From NCBI GenBank assembly GCA_947591175.1, contig CANQDB010000006.1:1-29174 (forward strand): a stretch of DNA of 29,174 nt, written 5' to 3'. The notes beneath the pieces were generated by a model that made no database searches, was not told where the DNA came from, and saw only the letters and a list, made by a program, of their open reading frames with translations. Shown here in pieces: positions 22,773 through 29,174 of this stretch. A program made the position numbers and the translations under genes. How positions within the stretch are numbered: position 1 is the stretch's first letter; every line of letters starts with the position of its first letter. Source of the DNA: an uncultured Bacilli bacterium. GTDB taxonomy: Bacteria; Bacillota_I; Bacilli_A; RF39; UBA660.

Positions 22773-22805
22773 AAAAAAACTAGAATTACTGTTCTAACTC
22801 TAGTT
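22773..22805 (-). terminator. Terminator of rpoE
   Basis: Minus strand: 11-base-pair stem (AACTAGAGTTA with TAATTCTAGTT, one wobble) with loop GAACAG, followed by seven T. It begins within the last codons of rpoE. Confidence 0.9.
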
Positions 22806-23232
22806 CATCTTCATCTAAGACTACTAAATCCTTTAAATCATCGTCAGAGTCATCGAAGTCATCGTCGTCATCATTGCTAGTTGAATCGTATTCTTCTTCC
22901 TCTTCTTCATTGTCCTCGACTTCTTCTTCCTTTAACTCTTCTAAATCTTCTTCATCGTCATCATCAACCATAATAGTTTTATCGGAAGTATGACGACTTC
23001 TTAAATCCCATTTGCCGTCTTCGAGCATGATAAATCTTTTATCCGTGGTAAGAGATGTATAATAATCTCCTATCTTAGCATCGAAAGTTGATTCTGGCAA
23101 ATCTAATAACTTAATAATTTCTCTATATAAATCAGCAGTATTACGTTTACCCTTTTCTTCGAGTAATAAATTCGTAATATCCTTATTCGATAACAACTCT
23201 AATTCTTCTTTTTTCATCTTTTTAACACTCAT
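22786..23232 (-). CDS. rpoE: DNA-directed RNA polymerase delta subunit
   Basis: Delta is a Firmicutes-specific subunit that releases RNA polymerase from nucleic acids and speeds recycling and promoter response. The 148 residues split into the HARE-HTH domain (about 1-90, with [18 protein letters not shown] and [12 protein letters not shown]) and a long, very acidic tail composed almost only of D, E and a few S, L and V. That composition is diagnostic. The start is ATG 23232 with GGAGG five bases upstream. In B. subtilis rpoE follows ywiB and argS; here it follows the ywiB-like gene directly, with argS missing from between them. Confidence 0.95.
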   Translation of the reverse strand: MSVKKMKKEELELLSNKDITNLLLEEKGKRNTADLYREIIKLLDLPESTFDAKIGDYYTSLTTDKRFIMLEDGKWDLRSRHTSDKTIMVDDDDEEDLEELKEEEVEDNEEEEEEYDSTSNDDDDDFDDSDDDLKDLVVLDEDELELEQ

Positions 23233-23300
23233 AACGTCCTCCAACTACAGTTTTACTGTTTTTACTAAAACATTATATGCACTAGTTAATAAGATAGTAT

Positions 23301-23690
23301 CTAATTTGTTGAATTTTCTTTAGAATATTCCAGTGCGATGGTAATGAGATCTATTTTCTCATTATCGAGATAAGTTTCGTAAGTTAATAAAAAGCGATTT
23401 TTCGATATTTCTTGCTTTAAAATTTTAACTTTTAAAGAAACAATTCCTGGTATCCCAGGTAACTTACAATTCAAGATTTTAGCTTTCTTTTTAGCAAATG
23501 TCAATATCATTTTTAATTCTTTGTTATTTCTCCTAATTTCACCATTTTTGAAATCTATGGTTGTCATCCCTTGCAAAGCACTATTTTCTTGCCACGTAAG
23601 GGTTTGCAAAGATTCATTATAGATAGCTTTTTCGTTTAAAATTATTTCCTGGGAAATATTTTTGATAGTTCCTTTAACTCGGCAAATCAT
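23301..23690 (-). CDS. DUF1934 family beta-barrel protein (YwiB-like)
   Basis: 129-residue protein built from alternating beta strands: short hydrophobic-polar strands throughout (VKGTIKNISQEI, KNGEIRRNNKE, IPGIVSLKVKIL, RFLLTYETYLD), ending in ITIALEYSKE. This matches the calycin-like YwiB/DUF1934 family, whose role is unknown. Location supports it: in B. subtilis ywiB lies just upstream of argS-rpoE. The start is ATG 23690, eight bases after GAGG; an ATG at 23696 is too close to the site. It shares its upstream region with the divergent penicillin-binding protein, and in B. subtilis pbpG lies a few genes from ywiB. A gap of 68 bases before rpoE without a terminator suggests co-transcription. 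Confidence 0.75.
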   Translation of the reverse strand: MICRVKGTIKNISQEIILNEKAIYNESLQTLTWQENSALQGMTTIDFKNGEIRRNNKELKMILTFAKKKAKILNCKLPGIPGIVSLKVKILKQEISKNRFLLTYETYLDNEKIDLITIALEYSKENSTN

Positions 23691-23716
23691 TAACATCGCC
23701 TCACTTAACTAGCAAA

Positions 23717-23725
23717 ATTATAGCA
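23717..23725 (-). promoter_or_regulatory. Extended -10 promoter of the YwiB-like gene and rpoE
   Basis: TGCTATAAT on the minus strand, 27 bases before ATG 23690. No clear -35. Confidence 0.6.
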
Positions 23726-23796
23726 CAAAGTGAAATATTTCTATACATATTTTTTGCGTACTTTTGAAATACTAAAGTTAGAGTGAGGAAGAACTT

Positions 23797-25752
23797 ATGA
23801 AAAAGTGGCTAAAACGTGGTTTAAAAACAATTGTCTTTTTATTATTCTTTTTTGTTTTTGTGCAGTTTTTGTTATATGGTTATGCCAAGATGACACCTAA
23901 ATTAGAGATAAAGAGTGCCAATGCAGTCATGATGTACGATCAAGAACAAAATATGTTCTTTCAAGGAAGTGGTACACAAGAATGGATTCCTTTAGATAAA
24001 ATTTCTAAAGATTTGATAAATGCAACTATTTCAACCGAGGACAAGCACTTTTACGAACACTTTGGTTTCGACTTTTTACGTATATTAAAAGCCTTTTATA
24101 TCAATATTACGAGTGGTAGTACCCAACAAGGAGCATCAACTATTTCTCAACAATACGCCAAAAACTTATTTTTGGATTTCGATAAGACCTGGAGTAGGAA
24201 ATTAGAAGAAATGTGGCTAACTATCCAGTTAGAGGTTCATTATTCGAAGGACGAGATACTCGAAGGTTACTTAAATACTATCAACTATGGCCATGGAAAC
24301 TTAGGAATTGAGAATGCCGCCAAGTATTATTTTGATAAGAGTGCCAGCGATTTAACTTTAGCCGAAGCGGCCATGTTAACGGGAATTCCTAAATCACCTT
24401 CTAATTACTCGCCACTAGTCAATTTTGATTTAGCCAAAAAAAGACAAGAGACGATATTAGAAAGAATGAAAGAGAATGGTTTTATCTCAGAAGAAGAATT
24501 AGAACAAGCAAAAAAAGAGGAATTAGCCTTTGTTGGTGAAAAGGACTCAGAGAATTTGAGTACAGTAATGTACTATCAGGATGCCGTGATGCGAGAACTT
24601 AATTCGATTGATTCAATCCCTAATTCTTATTTGGAAACAGGAGGTATTAGAATCTTTACTTATCTAAATATGGAGGCCCAACGTAATTTGGAAAAGGCAA
24701 TTCAAGAAAATCTTACGGAAAACGAGAACTTGCAAGTGGCCAGTGTCATGATGAACCCTGATAATGGAGCAATTTTTGCTTTAATTGGTGGAAGAGATTA
24801 TAGTATTTCACAATACAATCGGGCTGTGCAATCTAAAAGACAAGTTGGTTCAGTCATGAAACCATTTCTTTATTATGCAGCTTTAGAAAATGGGTTTACG
24901 GCAAGTACGACGTTTATGAGTCAAGAGACAACTTTCACTTTTTCGAACAACAAAACTTATTCGCCTCAAAATTATGGTGGGACTTATGGCGGAAAACCTA
25001 TTTCTCTAGCAACAGCTATTTCTTATTCGGACAATATATATGCCGTTAAGACGCACATGTTTTTAGGGGAAGAAGTGTTGGTGGATATGGCTCATAGACT
25101 GGGAATTACAGCCGATTTACAAGCGGTGCCCTCACTTCCTTTGGGAACTGCCGAAATCAATATTATGGAGATGGCTTCGGGGTATGCAGCTTTTGCAAAC
25201 GACGGGTATAGAGTAAGTCCTCATTTAATAGATAGAGTCGAAGATTTAAATGGTAATGTAATTTACCAAGCACCTAATTCGAAAGAGCAAATATTAAATA
25301 AAAGTCTAACTTATATCTTGGATCAGTTACTCACTTCAACGTACGACTCAACTTTTATCGATTACAGTTATCCAACCGCTATCAACATCGCTCCAAAACT
25401 ATCACATACTTACGCTTTAAAATCGGGAACTACTGATACTGATCACTGGTCTATCGGTTATAATCCGGAAGTCGTTACGGCTGTCTGGATAGGATACGAC
25501 GATAATCAACCTTTAGCGGTAAGTGATTATAAGTTCTCGCGAAATATTTGGGCCGACACGATGGAAAGTTATATGCAAGATAAAGAAGATGTTTGGTACG
25601 ATTTACCTGAAAATGTCGTCGGTGTCCTAGTTAATCCTATTACAGGAAAACCTGCGACCGAAAGTGATACCAAGAAAAAGATTCTCTATTATTTGAAAGG
25701 AACTGAACCTACAGGAACGGAACCAGTATTTGACGAATTAACCGAAAATTAA
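23797..25752 (+). CDS. Class A penicillin-binding protein (glycosyltransferase plus transpeptidase)
   Basis: Bifunctional enzyme that polymerises lipid II into glycan strands and cross-links them on the outer membrane face. The 651 residues have a basic start, a transmembrane segment at about 11-29, and a GT51 domain with all family motifs: TEDKHFYEHFGFD, GASTISQQYAKNLFL, RKLEEMWLTIQLE and KDEILEGYLNTINYG. The transpeptidase domain has S352-V-M-K355 (nucleophile in GSVMKPF), SDN in SYSDNIYAV, and K-S-G-T in LKSGTTDTDHW. There is no long C-terminal fibronectin or PASTA extension. By neighbourhood (divergent from the YwiB-like gene) it may correspond to the sporulation enzyme PbpG of B. subtilis, but PonA-like housekeeping function fits equally well from the protein alone. 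It is a single-gene unit with ribosome site GAGGAAG and a strong terminator. Confidence 0.95.
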   Translation: MKKWLKRGLKTIVFLLFFFVFVQFLLYGYAKMTPKLEIKSANAVMMYDQEQNMFFQGSGTQEWIPLDKISKDLINATISTEDKHFYEHFGFDFLRILKAFYINITSGSTQQGASTISQQYAKNLFLDFDKTWSRKLEEMWLTIQLEVHYSKDEILEGYLNTINYGHGNLGIENAAKYYFDKSASDLTLAEAAMLTGIPKSPSNYSPLVNFDLAKKRQETILERMKENGFISEEELEQAKKEELAFVGEKDSENLSTVMYYQDAVMRELNSIDSIPNSYLETGGIRIFTYLNMEAQRNLEKAIQENLTENENLQVASVMMNPDNGAIFALIGGRDYSISQYNRAVQSKRQVGSVMKPFLYYAALENGFTASTTFMSQETTFTFSNNKTYSPQNYGGTYGGKPISLATAISYSDNIYAVKTHMFLGEEVLVDMAHRLGITADLQAVPSLPLGTAEINIMEMASGYAAFANDGYRVSPHLIDRVEDLNGNVIYQAPNSKEQILNKSLTYILDQLLTSTYDSTFIDYSYPTAINIAPKLSHTYALKSGTTDTDHWSIGYNPEVVTAVWIGYDDNQPLAVSDYKFSRNIWADTMESYMQDKEDVWYDLPENVVGVLVNPITGKPATESDTKKKILYYLKGTEPTGTEPVFDELTEN

Positions 25753-25776
25753 AAGGAACTTTGAGGGTTCCTTTTT
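25751..25776. terminator. Bidirectional terminator between the PBP gene and pduL
   Basis: AAAAGGAAC (25751-25759) and GTTCCTTTT (25767-25775) pair perfectly around a 7-base loop, with TTTTT on the plus strand and TTTTAATTTT on the minus strand. It serves both convergent genes. Confidence 0.88.
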
Positions 25777-25778
25777 GA

Positions 25779-26342
25779 CTACTCTAAAATTATTTCGACT
25801 TCGTCACCATTTTGGATTAAATTAGCATTGGCGTCATCTGTATCGATATGCATTTCATAATAAGCAGGATTGGTTTCTTTGATACTTACGTGATCCAAAA
25901 TTCCGCCTTTGATACCTCCGACTTTGACTTTAACTTCCGAAACATTAGTAAGTCCTAATTTTTCTCTTGTTTCCTTATCGATATGAATATGACGATTGGC
26001 AATAATTACACAGTTTTTAGTAATAGAGCCATAGGGACCAATAATGGTAATCGGTTCGGCTCCAATTAAATTTCCACTTTCTCTTACAGGTGGATTAAGT
26101 CCTAAAAGATAAGCATCAGTTTTAGATATTTCAACTTGGGTATAAGGACGAAGTGGTCCTAAAAGACGTACTTTTTCTATTTTGTTCTTAGGTGTTTGGA
26201 TAGTTAATAAAATGTTAGATGCAAATTGACCTGGTTGATTGATAGGTTTAACGACTTCGATAGGCGTATCTTTACAAAGAATCTCGTAGTCTTCTTTCGT
26301 TAAATGTAAATGGTGATTAGAGACACCGACAGTTACTTTCAT
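25779..26342 (-). CDS. pduL: Phosphate acyltransferase, PduL family
   Basis: Zinc enzyme that exchanges CoA and phosphate on short acyl groups (acetyl- or propanoyl-CoA to acyl phosphate). The 187 residues carry the two metal-binding segments typical of PduL: H10-H11-L-H13 in VSNHHLHLTKED, and R117-H118-I-H120 in NRHIHIDKE. GPLRPYTQVEISKTDAYLLG and RESGNLIGAEPITIIGP are other family blocks. No microcompartment shell genes, no diol dehydratase and no acetate kinase are in the window, and the N-terminus has no obvious encapsulation helix. It therefore probably works as a cytosolic phosphotransacetylase in acetate-forming fermentation, as PduL does in bacteria lacking Pta. It has its own promoter, overlapping the likely sporulation promoter of the divergent gerQ. 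Confidence 0.92.
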   Translation of the reverse strand: MKVTVGVSNHHLHLTKEDYEILCKDTPIEVVKPINQPGQFASNILLTIQTPKNKIEKVRLLGPLRPYTQVEISKTDAYLLGLNPPVRESGNLIGAEPITIIGPYGSITKNCVIIANRHIHIDKETREKLGLTNVSEVKVKVGGIKGGILDHVSIKETNPAYYEMHIDTDDANANLIQNGDEVEIILE

Positions 26343-26365
26343 AGGTTTACCTCTTTTCTATTTCG

Positions 26366-26394
26366 ATTATAACACGAATTGTTTTTTGTGATAA
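26366..26394 (-). promoter_or_regulatory. Promoter of pduL
   Basis: Minus strand: TTATCA (26389-26394), 17-base spacer, TATAAT (26366-26371) with TGT before it as an extended -10. Its -35 overlaps the proposed gerQ -35. Confidence 0.65.
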
Positions 26395-26417
26395 TAAGTT
26401 CTTACCTTTCATATAGT
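26389..26417 (+). promoter_or_regulatory. Candidate SigE promoter of gerQ
   Basis: Plus strand: TGATAAT (26389-26395), 14-base spacer, CATATAGT (26410-26417). The SigE consensus is about KMATATT, 13-15 bases, CATACANT; matches are 5 of 7 and 6 of 7 fixed positions. The predicted start leaves about 27 bases of leader with the ribosome site inside. gerQ is a SigE gene in B. subtilis, which supports the call. Confidence 0.45.
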
Positions 26418-26450
26418 TTTACTGTAAAGATAGAAAGGAAGAAAAGTTTG

Positions 26451-26804
26451 ATGAATAATACGTATTTCCAAAATCCGATGTTTCGTGAACCAGTTACTAT
26501 TCCAGGTCAAAGTACTCAACCTCCAATACAAAATATTCCCAACAACATTCCTAGTTATGGAGCCCAAACAGTACCACAGAACCCCTATGCCGAAAACATT
26601 TTAGAAAAGAATGTCGGTCAGTTAGCAACGTTTTATATGTCTTATTCCGATTCTTTGGAGTGGCGAGATAAAATATTTACAGGAATTATCGAAGCAGCAG
26701 GTCGTGATTATGCTCTATTAAGAGATCCAAATGATGGCAAATGGACTTTATTATGGACAGTTTATTTAAATTATGTGGTTTTTGATGAACCAGTAAAAGT
26801 TTAA
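26451..26804 (+). CDS. gerQ: Spore coat protein GerQ
   Basis: Coat protein that, in B. subtilis, is cross-linked by the transglutaminase Tgl and is needed to hold the cortex hydrolase CwlJ, so spores can germinate with calcium-dipicolinate. The 117 residues start with a disordered proline/asparagine/glutamine-rich part (about 1-55: PIQNIPNNIPSYGAQTVPQN) followed by the conserved GerQ core, YAENILEKNVGQLATFYMSY, then FTGIIEAAGRDYALLRDPND and a final LLWTVYLNYVVFDE. Few lysines are present compared with the Bacillus protein, where lysines are the cross-link points. The ATG at 26451 follows AAAGGAAG; a frame extending to 26379 would run through the promoter. No cwlJ or tgl is seen nearby. Confidence 0.9.
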   Translation: MNNTYFQNPMFREPVTIPGQSTQPPIQNIPNNIPSYGAQTVPQNPYAENILEKNVGQLATFYMSYSDSLEWRDKIFTGIIEAAGRDYALLRDPNDGKWTLLWTVYLNYVVFDEPVKV

Positions 26805-26807
26805 ATG

Positions 26808-26830
26808 GGCTCCTTGCGGGGAACCTTTTT
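26808..26830 (+). terminator. Terminator of gerQ
   Basis: GGCTCC and GGAACC pair with one mismatch around TTGCGG and run into TTTTT. It is of moderate strength and overlaps the -35 box of the lemA promoter. Confidence 0.55.
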
Positions 26831-26842
26831 CTTTGGTATAAT
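26814..26842 (+). promoter_or_regulatory. Promoter of the LemA-family gene
   Basis: TTGCGG (26814-26819), 17-base spacer, TATAAT (26837-26842) preceded by TGG as an extended -10. The -35 lies in the loop of the gerQ terminator. Confidence 0.65.
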
Positions 26843-26863
26843 GTTTATACTAGAGGTGATAGG

Positions 26864-27406
26864 ATGGATCCCATTTTGATTGGTTGTGGTGTTGCTTTGT
26901 TAATCATAATAATCATAGTGATTATGACTATTTCTATTTATAATAAGTATCAGTTTGCCATTATTAAAATAAATGAAGCCGAAAATAATATCGATATGTA
27001 TCTCCAAAAGAAAATGGAATATTTGACGAGATTGTTACCTCTTTTAAAGGAAAACTTAAAAGAAGGTTACGAAGACTTCGAAAAAGTAGTTCTTTTAAAA
27101 TCACGTAGTATTACTTCTTTTGAGTTAAACGAGAGATTAGAGAAATCAATGCATCAGTTTTTAGAGTTATTAGATTTGAATGCCGAATTGGAAGAAGTCG
27201 ACAGTATTATGGATCTTCAAAATGATTTAGAGGAAAACGAAGATGATTTAGAGGCCGCTAAGAAGTATTACAATGATAATGTTACACAGTATAACAAGTT
27301 AGTTAGATCGATTCCATCGAATTTTGTAGGACTTATCTTCCATTATAAACACAAAGATTTTTATTCTAATGAGAAAGAAGAAATGTTTGAAATATTAAAG
27401 AAATAG
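26864..27406 (+). CDS. LemA family membrane protein
   Basis: 180 residues: a short outer or inner tip, one transmembrane segment at about 4-27 (rich in isoleucine), then a long helical domain with the LemA pattern. YNKYQFAIIKINEAENNIDMYLQKKMEYLTRLLPLLK matches in outline the family's 'YN.LV..r..v.ea.s.IDv.LkRR.dLIPNLV' (described here in parts), and the C-terminal YYNDNVTQYNKLVRSIPSNFVG is diagnostic. The family has no agreed biochemical role; it is an envelope protein found in most bacteria. It differs from standard LemA in having QKK where RR-D is usual. It has its own promoter and shares a hairpin terminator with the convergent next gene. Confidence 0.85.
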   Translation: MDPILIGCGVALLIIIIIVIMTISIYNKYQFAIIKINEAENNIDMYLQKKMEYLTRLLPLLKENLKEGYEDFEKVVLLKSRSITSFELNERLEKSMHQFLELLDLNAELEEVDSIMDLQNDLEENEDDLEAAKKYYNDNVTQYNKLVRSIPSNFVGLIFHYKHKDFYSNEKEEMFEILKK

Positions 27407-27432
27407 CCAGAACGACTATTTCTTTTCTTTTT
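27397..27432. terminator. Shared terminator overlapping two stop codons
   Basis: AAAGAAATAG (27397-27406) and CTATTTCTTT (27416-27425) pair perfectly around 9 bases. The left arm contains the TAG of the LemA gene and the right arm the TAG of the convergent gene. A T-rich tract follows on the plus strand; on the minus strand the tail is CTTTAATATTT. Confidence 0.75.
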
Positions 27433-28165
27433 GATATGGTTTTATTTCTTGAGTCATAACGTTAGCAAGGTAATCTTCAATATTGAAATCTTCAGTTTGG
27501 TAAGGAAGTCCTGCTAGTAAAATGTTTTTACTTATGGCTAAATGCTGACACAAATCTAAATAAAAGGTAATTGGTTTTACTTCAATCCAGACAGGGCTAT
27601 CTTGAAAGACTCTAGTTTTATTTGATAAAGATGCGGCACCTTTATAAGGGTTGGCTTTTACTCTTACATATTTCTTATCATTGTATTTGTATTCCAACAC
27701 TTTTTCTTTATTTTTGAATGAATAATTTTTGCCTGTGAGTTCTAAATCACCTTGTTGATAAATAGTTTCAAGTTCTATTTGTAATTCTAAATCAGGTGCC
27801 CACATTGGGTATTCGCCATAATATCCATAAGGATTTTGTCCATCCTGAATAATCATATTAGGAAAGCAAGAACCCTCATAATAAACAACTGGGCGAATAC
27901 CTATTTTAGAATCATTCTGATACTTTTTTTGTTTTTCTCCAGTTTCACTTATATAAGTTTTAACTAATTCATCATGACCTTCTATGTAATAACAACCGGC
28001 TCGATCTTTTAAGCGGTAATGATTAACGTGAAAGTCATTACTGACAAAGCCTCCTGTTAAAATTCCATAATCGGTAATACGTGCTGCTGGTGATTGCTTT
28101 GTTAAAATACTATTCTCCTTGAATAGTTCTGTCTCCCGCAAGAGACTCAAATGTTTTACTTCCAT
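27416..28165 (-). CDS. Unrecognised soluble protein of 249 residues
   Basis: I do not recognise this protein. It has no signal peptide, membrane segment or repeats and is mixed alpha/beta with many aromatic residues. Notable patches are SPAARITDYGILTGGFVSN, DSKIGIRPVVYYEG, NMIIQDGQNPYGYYGEYPMW and PVWIEVKPITFYLD, ending in a helical, lysine-rich tail. The 'GIRPVV' and 'SPVWIEVKPI' patches recall the short motifs of uncharacterised proteins common in gut Bacilli and of DUF6273-type domains, but that is only an impression. ATG 28165 is preceded closely by GGGGGAG. A frame extending to 28249 would run through the terminator of the gene before it. A TATAAT at 28178-28183 would start transcription only about 5 bases before the ATG, so expression may be near-leaderless or come by read-through from upstream. 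Confidence 0.7.
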   Translation of the reverse strand: MEVKHLSLLRETELFKENSILTKQSPAARITDYGILTGGFVSNDFHVNHYRLKDRAGCYYIEGHDELVKTYISETGEKQKKYQNDSKIGIRPVVYYEGSCFPNMIIQDGQNPYGYYGEYPMWAPDLELQIELETIYQQGDLELTGKNYSFKNKEKVLEYKYNDKKYVRVKANPYKGAASLSNKTRVFQDSPVWIEVKPITFYLDLCQHLAISKNILLAGLPYQTEDFNIEDYLANVMTQEIKPYQKEKK

Positions 28166-28194
28166 AACTCCCCCTATATTATAAATGTACAACG

Positions 28195-28222
28195 AAAAAG
28201 ACGTCTTAGTCAACGTCTTTTT
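28195..28222 (-). terminator. Terminator of the BspA-like gene
   Basis: AAAAAGACG (28195-28203) and CGTCTTTTT (28214-28222) form a 9-base-pair stem. On the minus strand it ends in CTTTTTCG and overlaps the stop codon. Confidence 0.75.
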
Positions 28223-29174
28223 ATGATACTTGAGTGCCTTTAGATACATGAGAAGTACTAGAAGCAGTTTCTAGCATTGCATCAACAATAGTTTCAGTTT
28301 CATCGGTATAGTTAACTGTGATGCTTGCTCCCTCTGCAGTAGCAGCTCTCTCAAATATACAGGTATACGAAGTCACATTGCCACTAATTGTGATCGTTGT
28401 ACTTAGGTTACCACAGGAACTAAACATATAATCCATATTTGTTACATTAAATGTGTCCCAGCCGCTTAAATTCAATGAGGTTAAACTTCTACATCCCATA
28501 AATAACATCGAAAAACTAGTTACTTTCGAAACATCCCAGCCACTTAAGTCAAGAGACTCAATTTGACAACCAGCAAACATACCACTAATTTCTTCCAATG
28601 ATTCCGTATTAAAATCTTCAATTCCTGTAATTTCTGATAGAGGGTGACTATGTCCCTCATCATTAAAAAACATTTCAGACATATCTGTCACATTCGATGT
28701 ATCCCAACCGCTTAAATTTACAGAGGTCAATTGGTAACAACATTCAAACATACCACGTATATTCGTTACTTTTGATGTATTCCAGCTACTTAAATCCATA
28801 GATTTTAATTGTTCACAGTTACTGAACATATCAGACATATTCGTGACTTTTGATGTATCCCAGCCACTTAAATCTAATTCAGTTAATTGGCTGCATCTAC
28901 GGAACATTTGAGACATATTTTCTACATAAGAGGTATTAAAATTAGTAAAATCAAATGGCACTTTTAAAGAGGAAAATAAAGATGAAGAATCAATAGGAGC
29001 ATAAACTTCTCCATCGGCTGCAAACGTTAATTGATATTTATCAGAACCATCTTCACTCACCTTATGAACATAAGCTATTACACTTCCATCTTGTGCCTCT
29101 GAAGCATCCCATTCACGAATTGTATCTTGTGGCTTTGTTAAACTAGTTGCAAAATTAATACTTTCGTAATCTTT
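28221..29174 (-). CDS. BspA-type leucine-rich repeat surface protein (DUF285), 5' end outside the window
   Basis: C-terminal 317 residues of a larger protein; the frame stays open to the right edge, so the GTG at 29060 is not its start. About seven repeats of roughly 23-25 residues follow the DUF285/BspA pattern 'N-M-x-x-M-F-x-x-C-x-x-L-x-x-L-D-L-S-x-W-D-T-S-x-V-T', for example LTELDLSGWDTSKVTNMSDM. Before them comes the usual entry region (IREWDASEAQDGSVIAY near the right edge, then DGEVYAPIDSSSLFSSL). After the last repeat a short tail ends in SHVSKGTQVS without sorting signal, membrane helix or basic end. Such proteins are common at the surface of gut Bacilli, Mollicutes and Bacteroidetes and bind host matrix in known cases. 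The repeats are also visible in the DNA (about 75-base period around 28680-28920), so recombination between them is possible. Confidence 0.88.
   Translation of the reverse strand, partial: KDYESINFATSLTKPQDTIREWDASEAQDGSVIAYVHKVSEDGSDKYQLTFAADGEVYAPIDSSSLFSSLKVPFDFTNFNTSYVENMSQMFRRCSQLTELDLSGWDTSKVTNMSDMFSNCEQLKSMDLSSWNTSKVTNIRGMFECCYQLTSVNLSGWDTSNVTDMSEMFFNDEGHSHPLSEITGIEDFNTESLEEISGMFAGCQIESLDLSGWDVSKVTSFSMLFMGCRSLTSLNLSGWDTFNVTNMDYMFSSCGNLSTTITISGNVTSYTCIFERAATAEGASITVNYTDETETIVDAMLETASSTSHVSKGTQVS

Noticed and set aside
23750..23790. SigF-like promoter for the penicillin-binding protein gene (GCGTA and AGTTAGAGTG)
   Set aside because: The start of transcription would lie beyond the ribosome site. 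The match is weak, so sporulation control of this gene is not shown.
26379..26450. Extension of gerQ by 24 codons
   Set aside because: The extension covers the promoter region. ATG 26451 has AAAGGAAG at good spacing and gives a normal GerQ length.
1..29174. Mycoplasma-type genetic code with TGA as tryptophan
   Set aside because: Tryptophans are encoded by TGG, and genes such as mbl and prfA end naturally at TGA.

Overview
The window is a low-GC stretch of a spore-forming member of the Firmicutes, class Bacilli. The evidence is the sporulation genes (spoIIID, spoIIQ, spoIIR, gerQ), the delta subunit of RNA polymerase, AT-rich sigma-A promoters, T-tailed terminators after most transcription units, and gene neighbourhoods that match Bacillus subtilis in rearranged form. 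TGA is used as an ordinary stop (for example at the ends of mbl and prfA), so the code is standard and not the Mycoplasma code. The large repeat-rich surface proteins and BspA-type repeats suggest an uncultured gut lineage related to Erysipelotrichia or Mollicutes. That finer placement is an inference.

Layout. 1-1994: the N-terminal 664 codons of secA, running off the left edge. 1995-2762: a gap with two nested inverted-repeat structures and a transposase remnant. 2763-11788 is almost all minus strand: hpf, a cold-shock gene, an orphan LytTR regulator with a degraded receiver domain, tagO, mbl, spoIIID, spoIIQ, a DUF1146 gene, rpiB, rpmE, a GDSL hydrolase, murA and fba. 11948-18416 is an accessory surface module: a tiny membrane protein, a 1784-residue adhesin with about 17 divergent repeats and an unusual PAPNTG sorting signal, and a divergently transcribed class-B-like sortase. 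18418-23690 is again minus strand: mntP, spoIIR, a TasA-like protein with Ig-like domains, prmC-prfA, rpoE and a YwiB-like gene. This resembles the B. subtilis ywiB-rpoE...fbaA-murAB...rpmE...prfA-prmC...spoIIR...mntP...rpiB region broken into two blocks. 23797-29174: a class A penicillin-binding protein, pduL, gerQ, lemA, an unrecognised gene and the C-terminal 317 residues of a BspA-type repeat protein running off the right edge.

How the genes work together. Envelope growth is covered by MurA (first committed peptidoglycan step), TagO (first lipid-linked step of wall polymers), Mbl (elongation scaffold), a bifunctional PBP, and SecA (export of the surface proteins). Developmental control links to this: SpoIIR activates SigE processing across the septum, SpoIIQ builds the forespore side of the channel, SpoIIID tunes the mother-cell programme, and GerQ is a coat protein. 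The sortase and adhesin probably form an enzyme-substrate pair.

The strongest candidates for something new are that sortase/PAPNTG adhesin pair, the A-B-C order of the adhesin repeats, the nested inverted-repeat element at 2088-2743, the phospho-acceptor-less LytTR regulator, and several regulatory hairpins or palindromes (fba promoter, spoIIR ribosome site, rpmE leader). All functional calls come from reading motifs by eye; no search was run.
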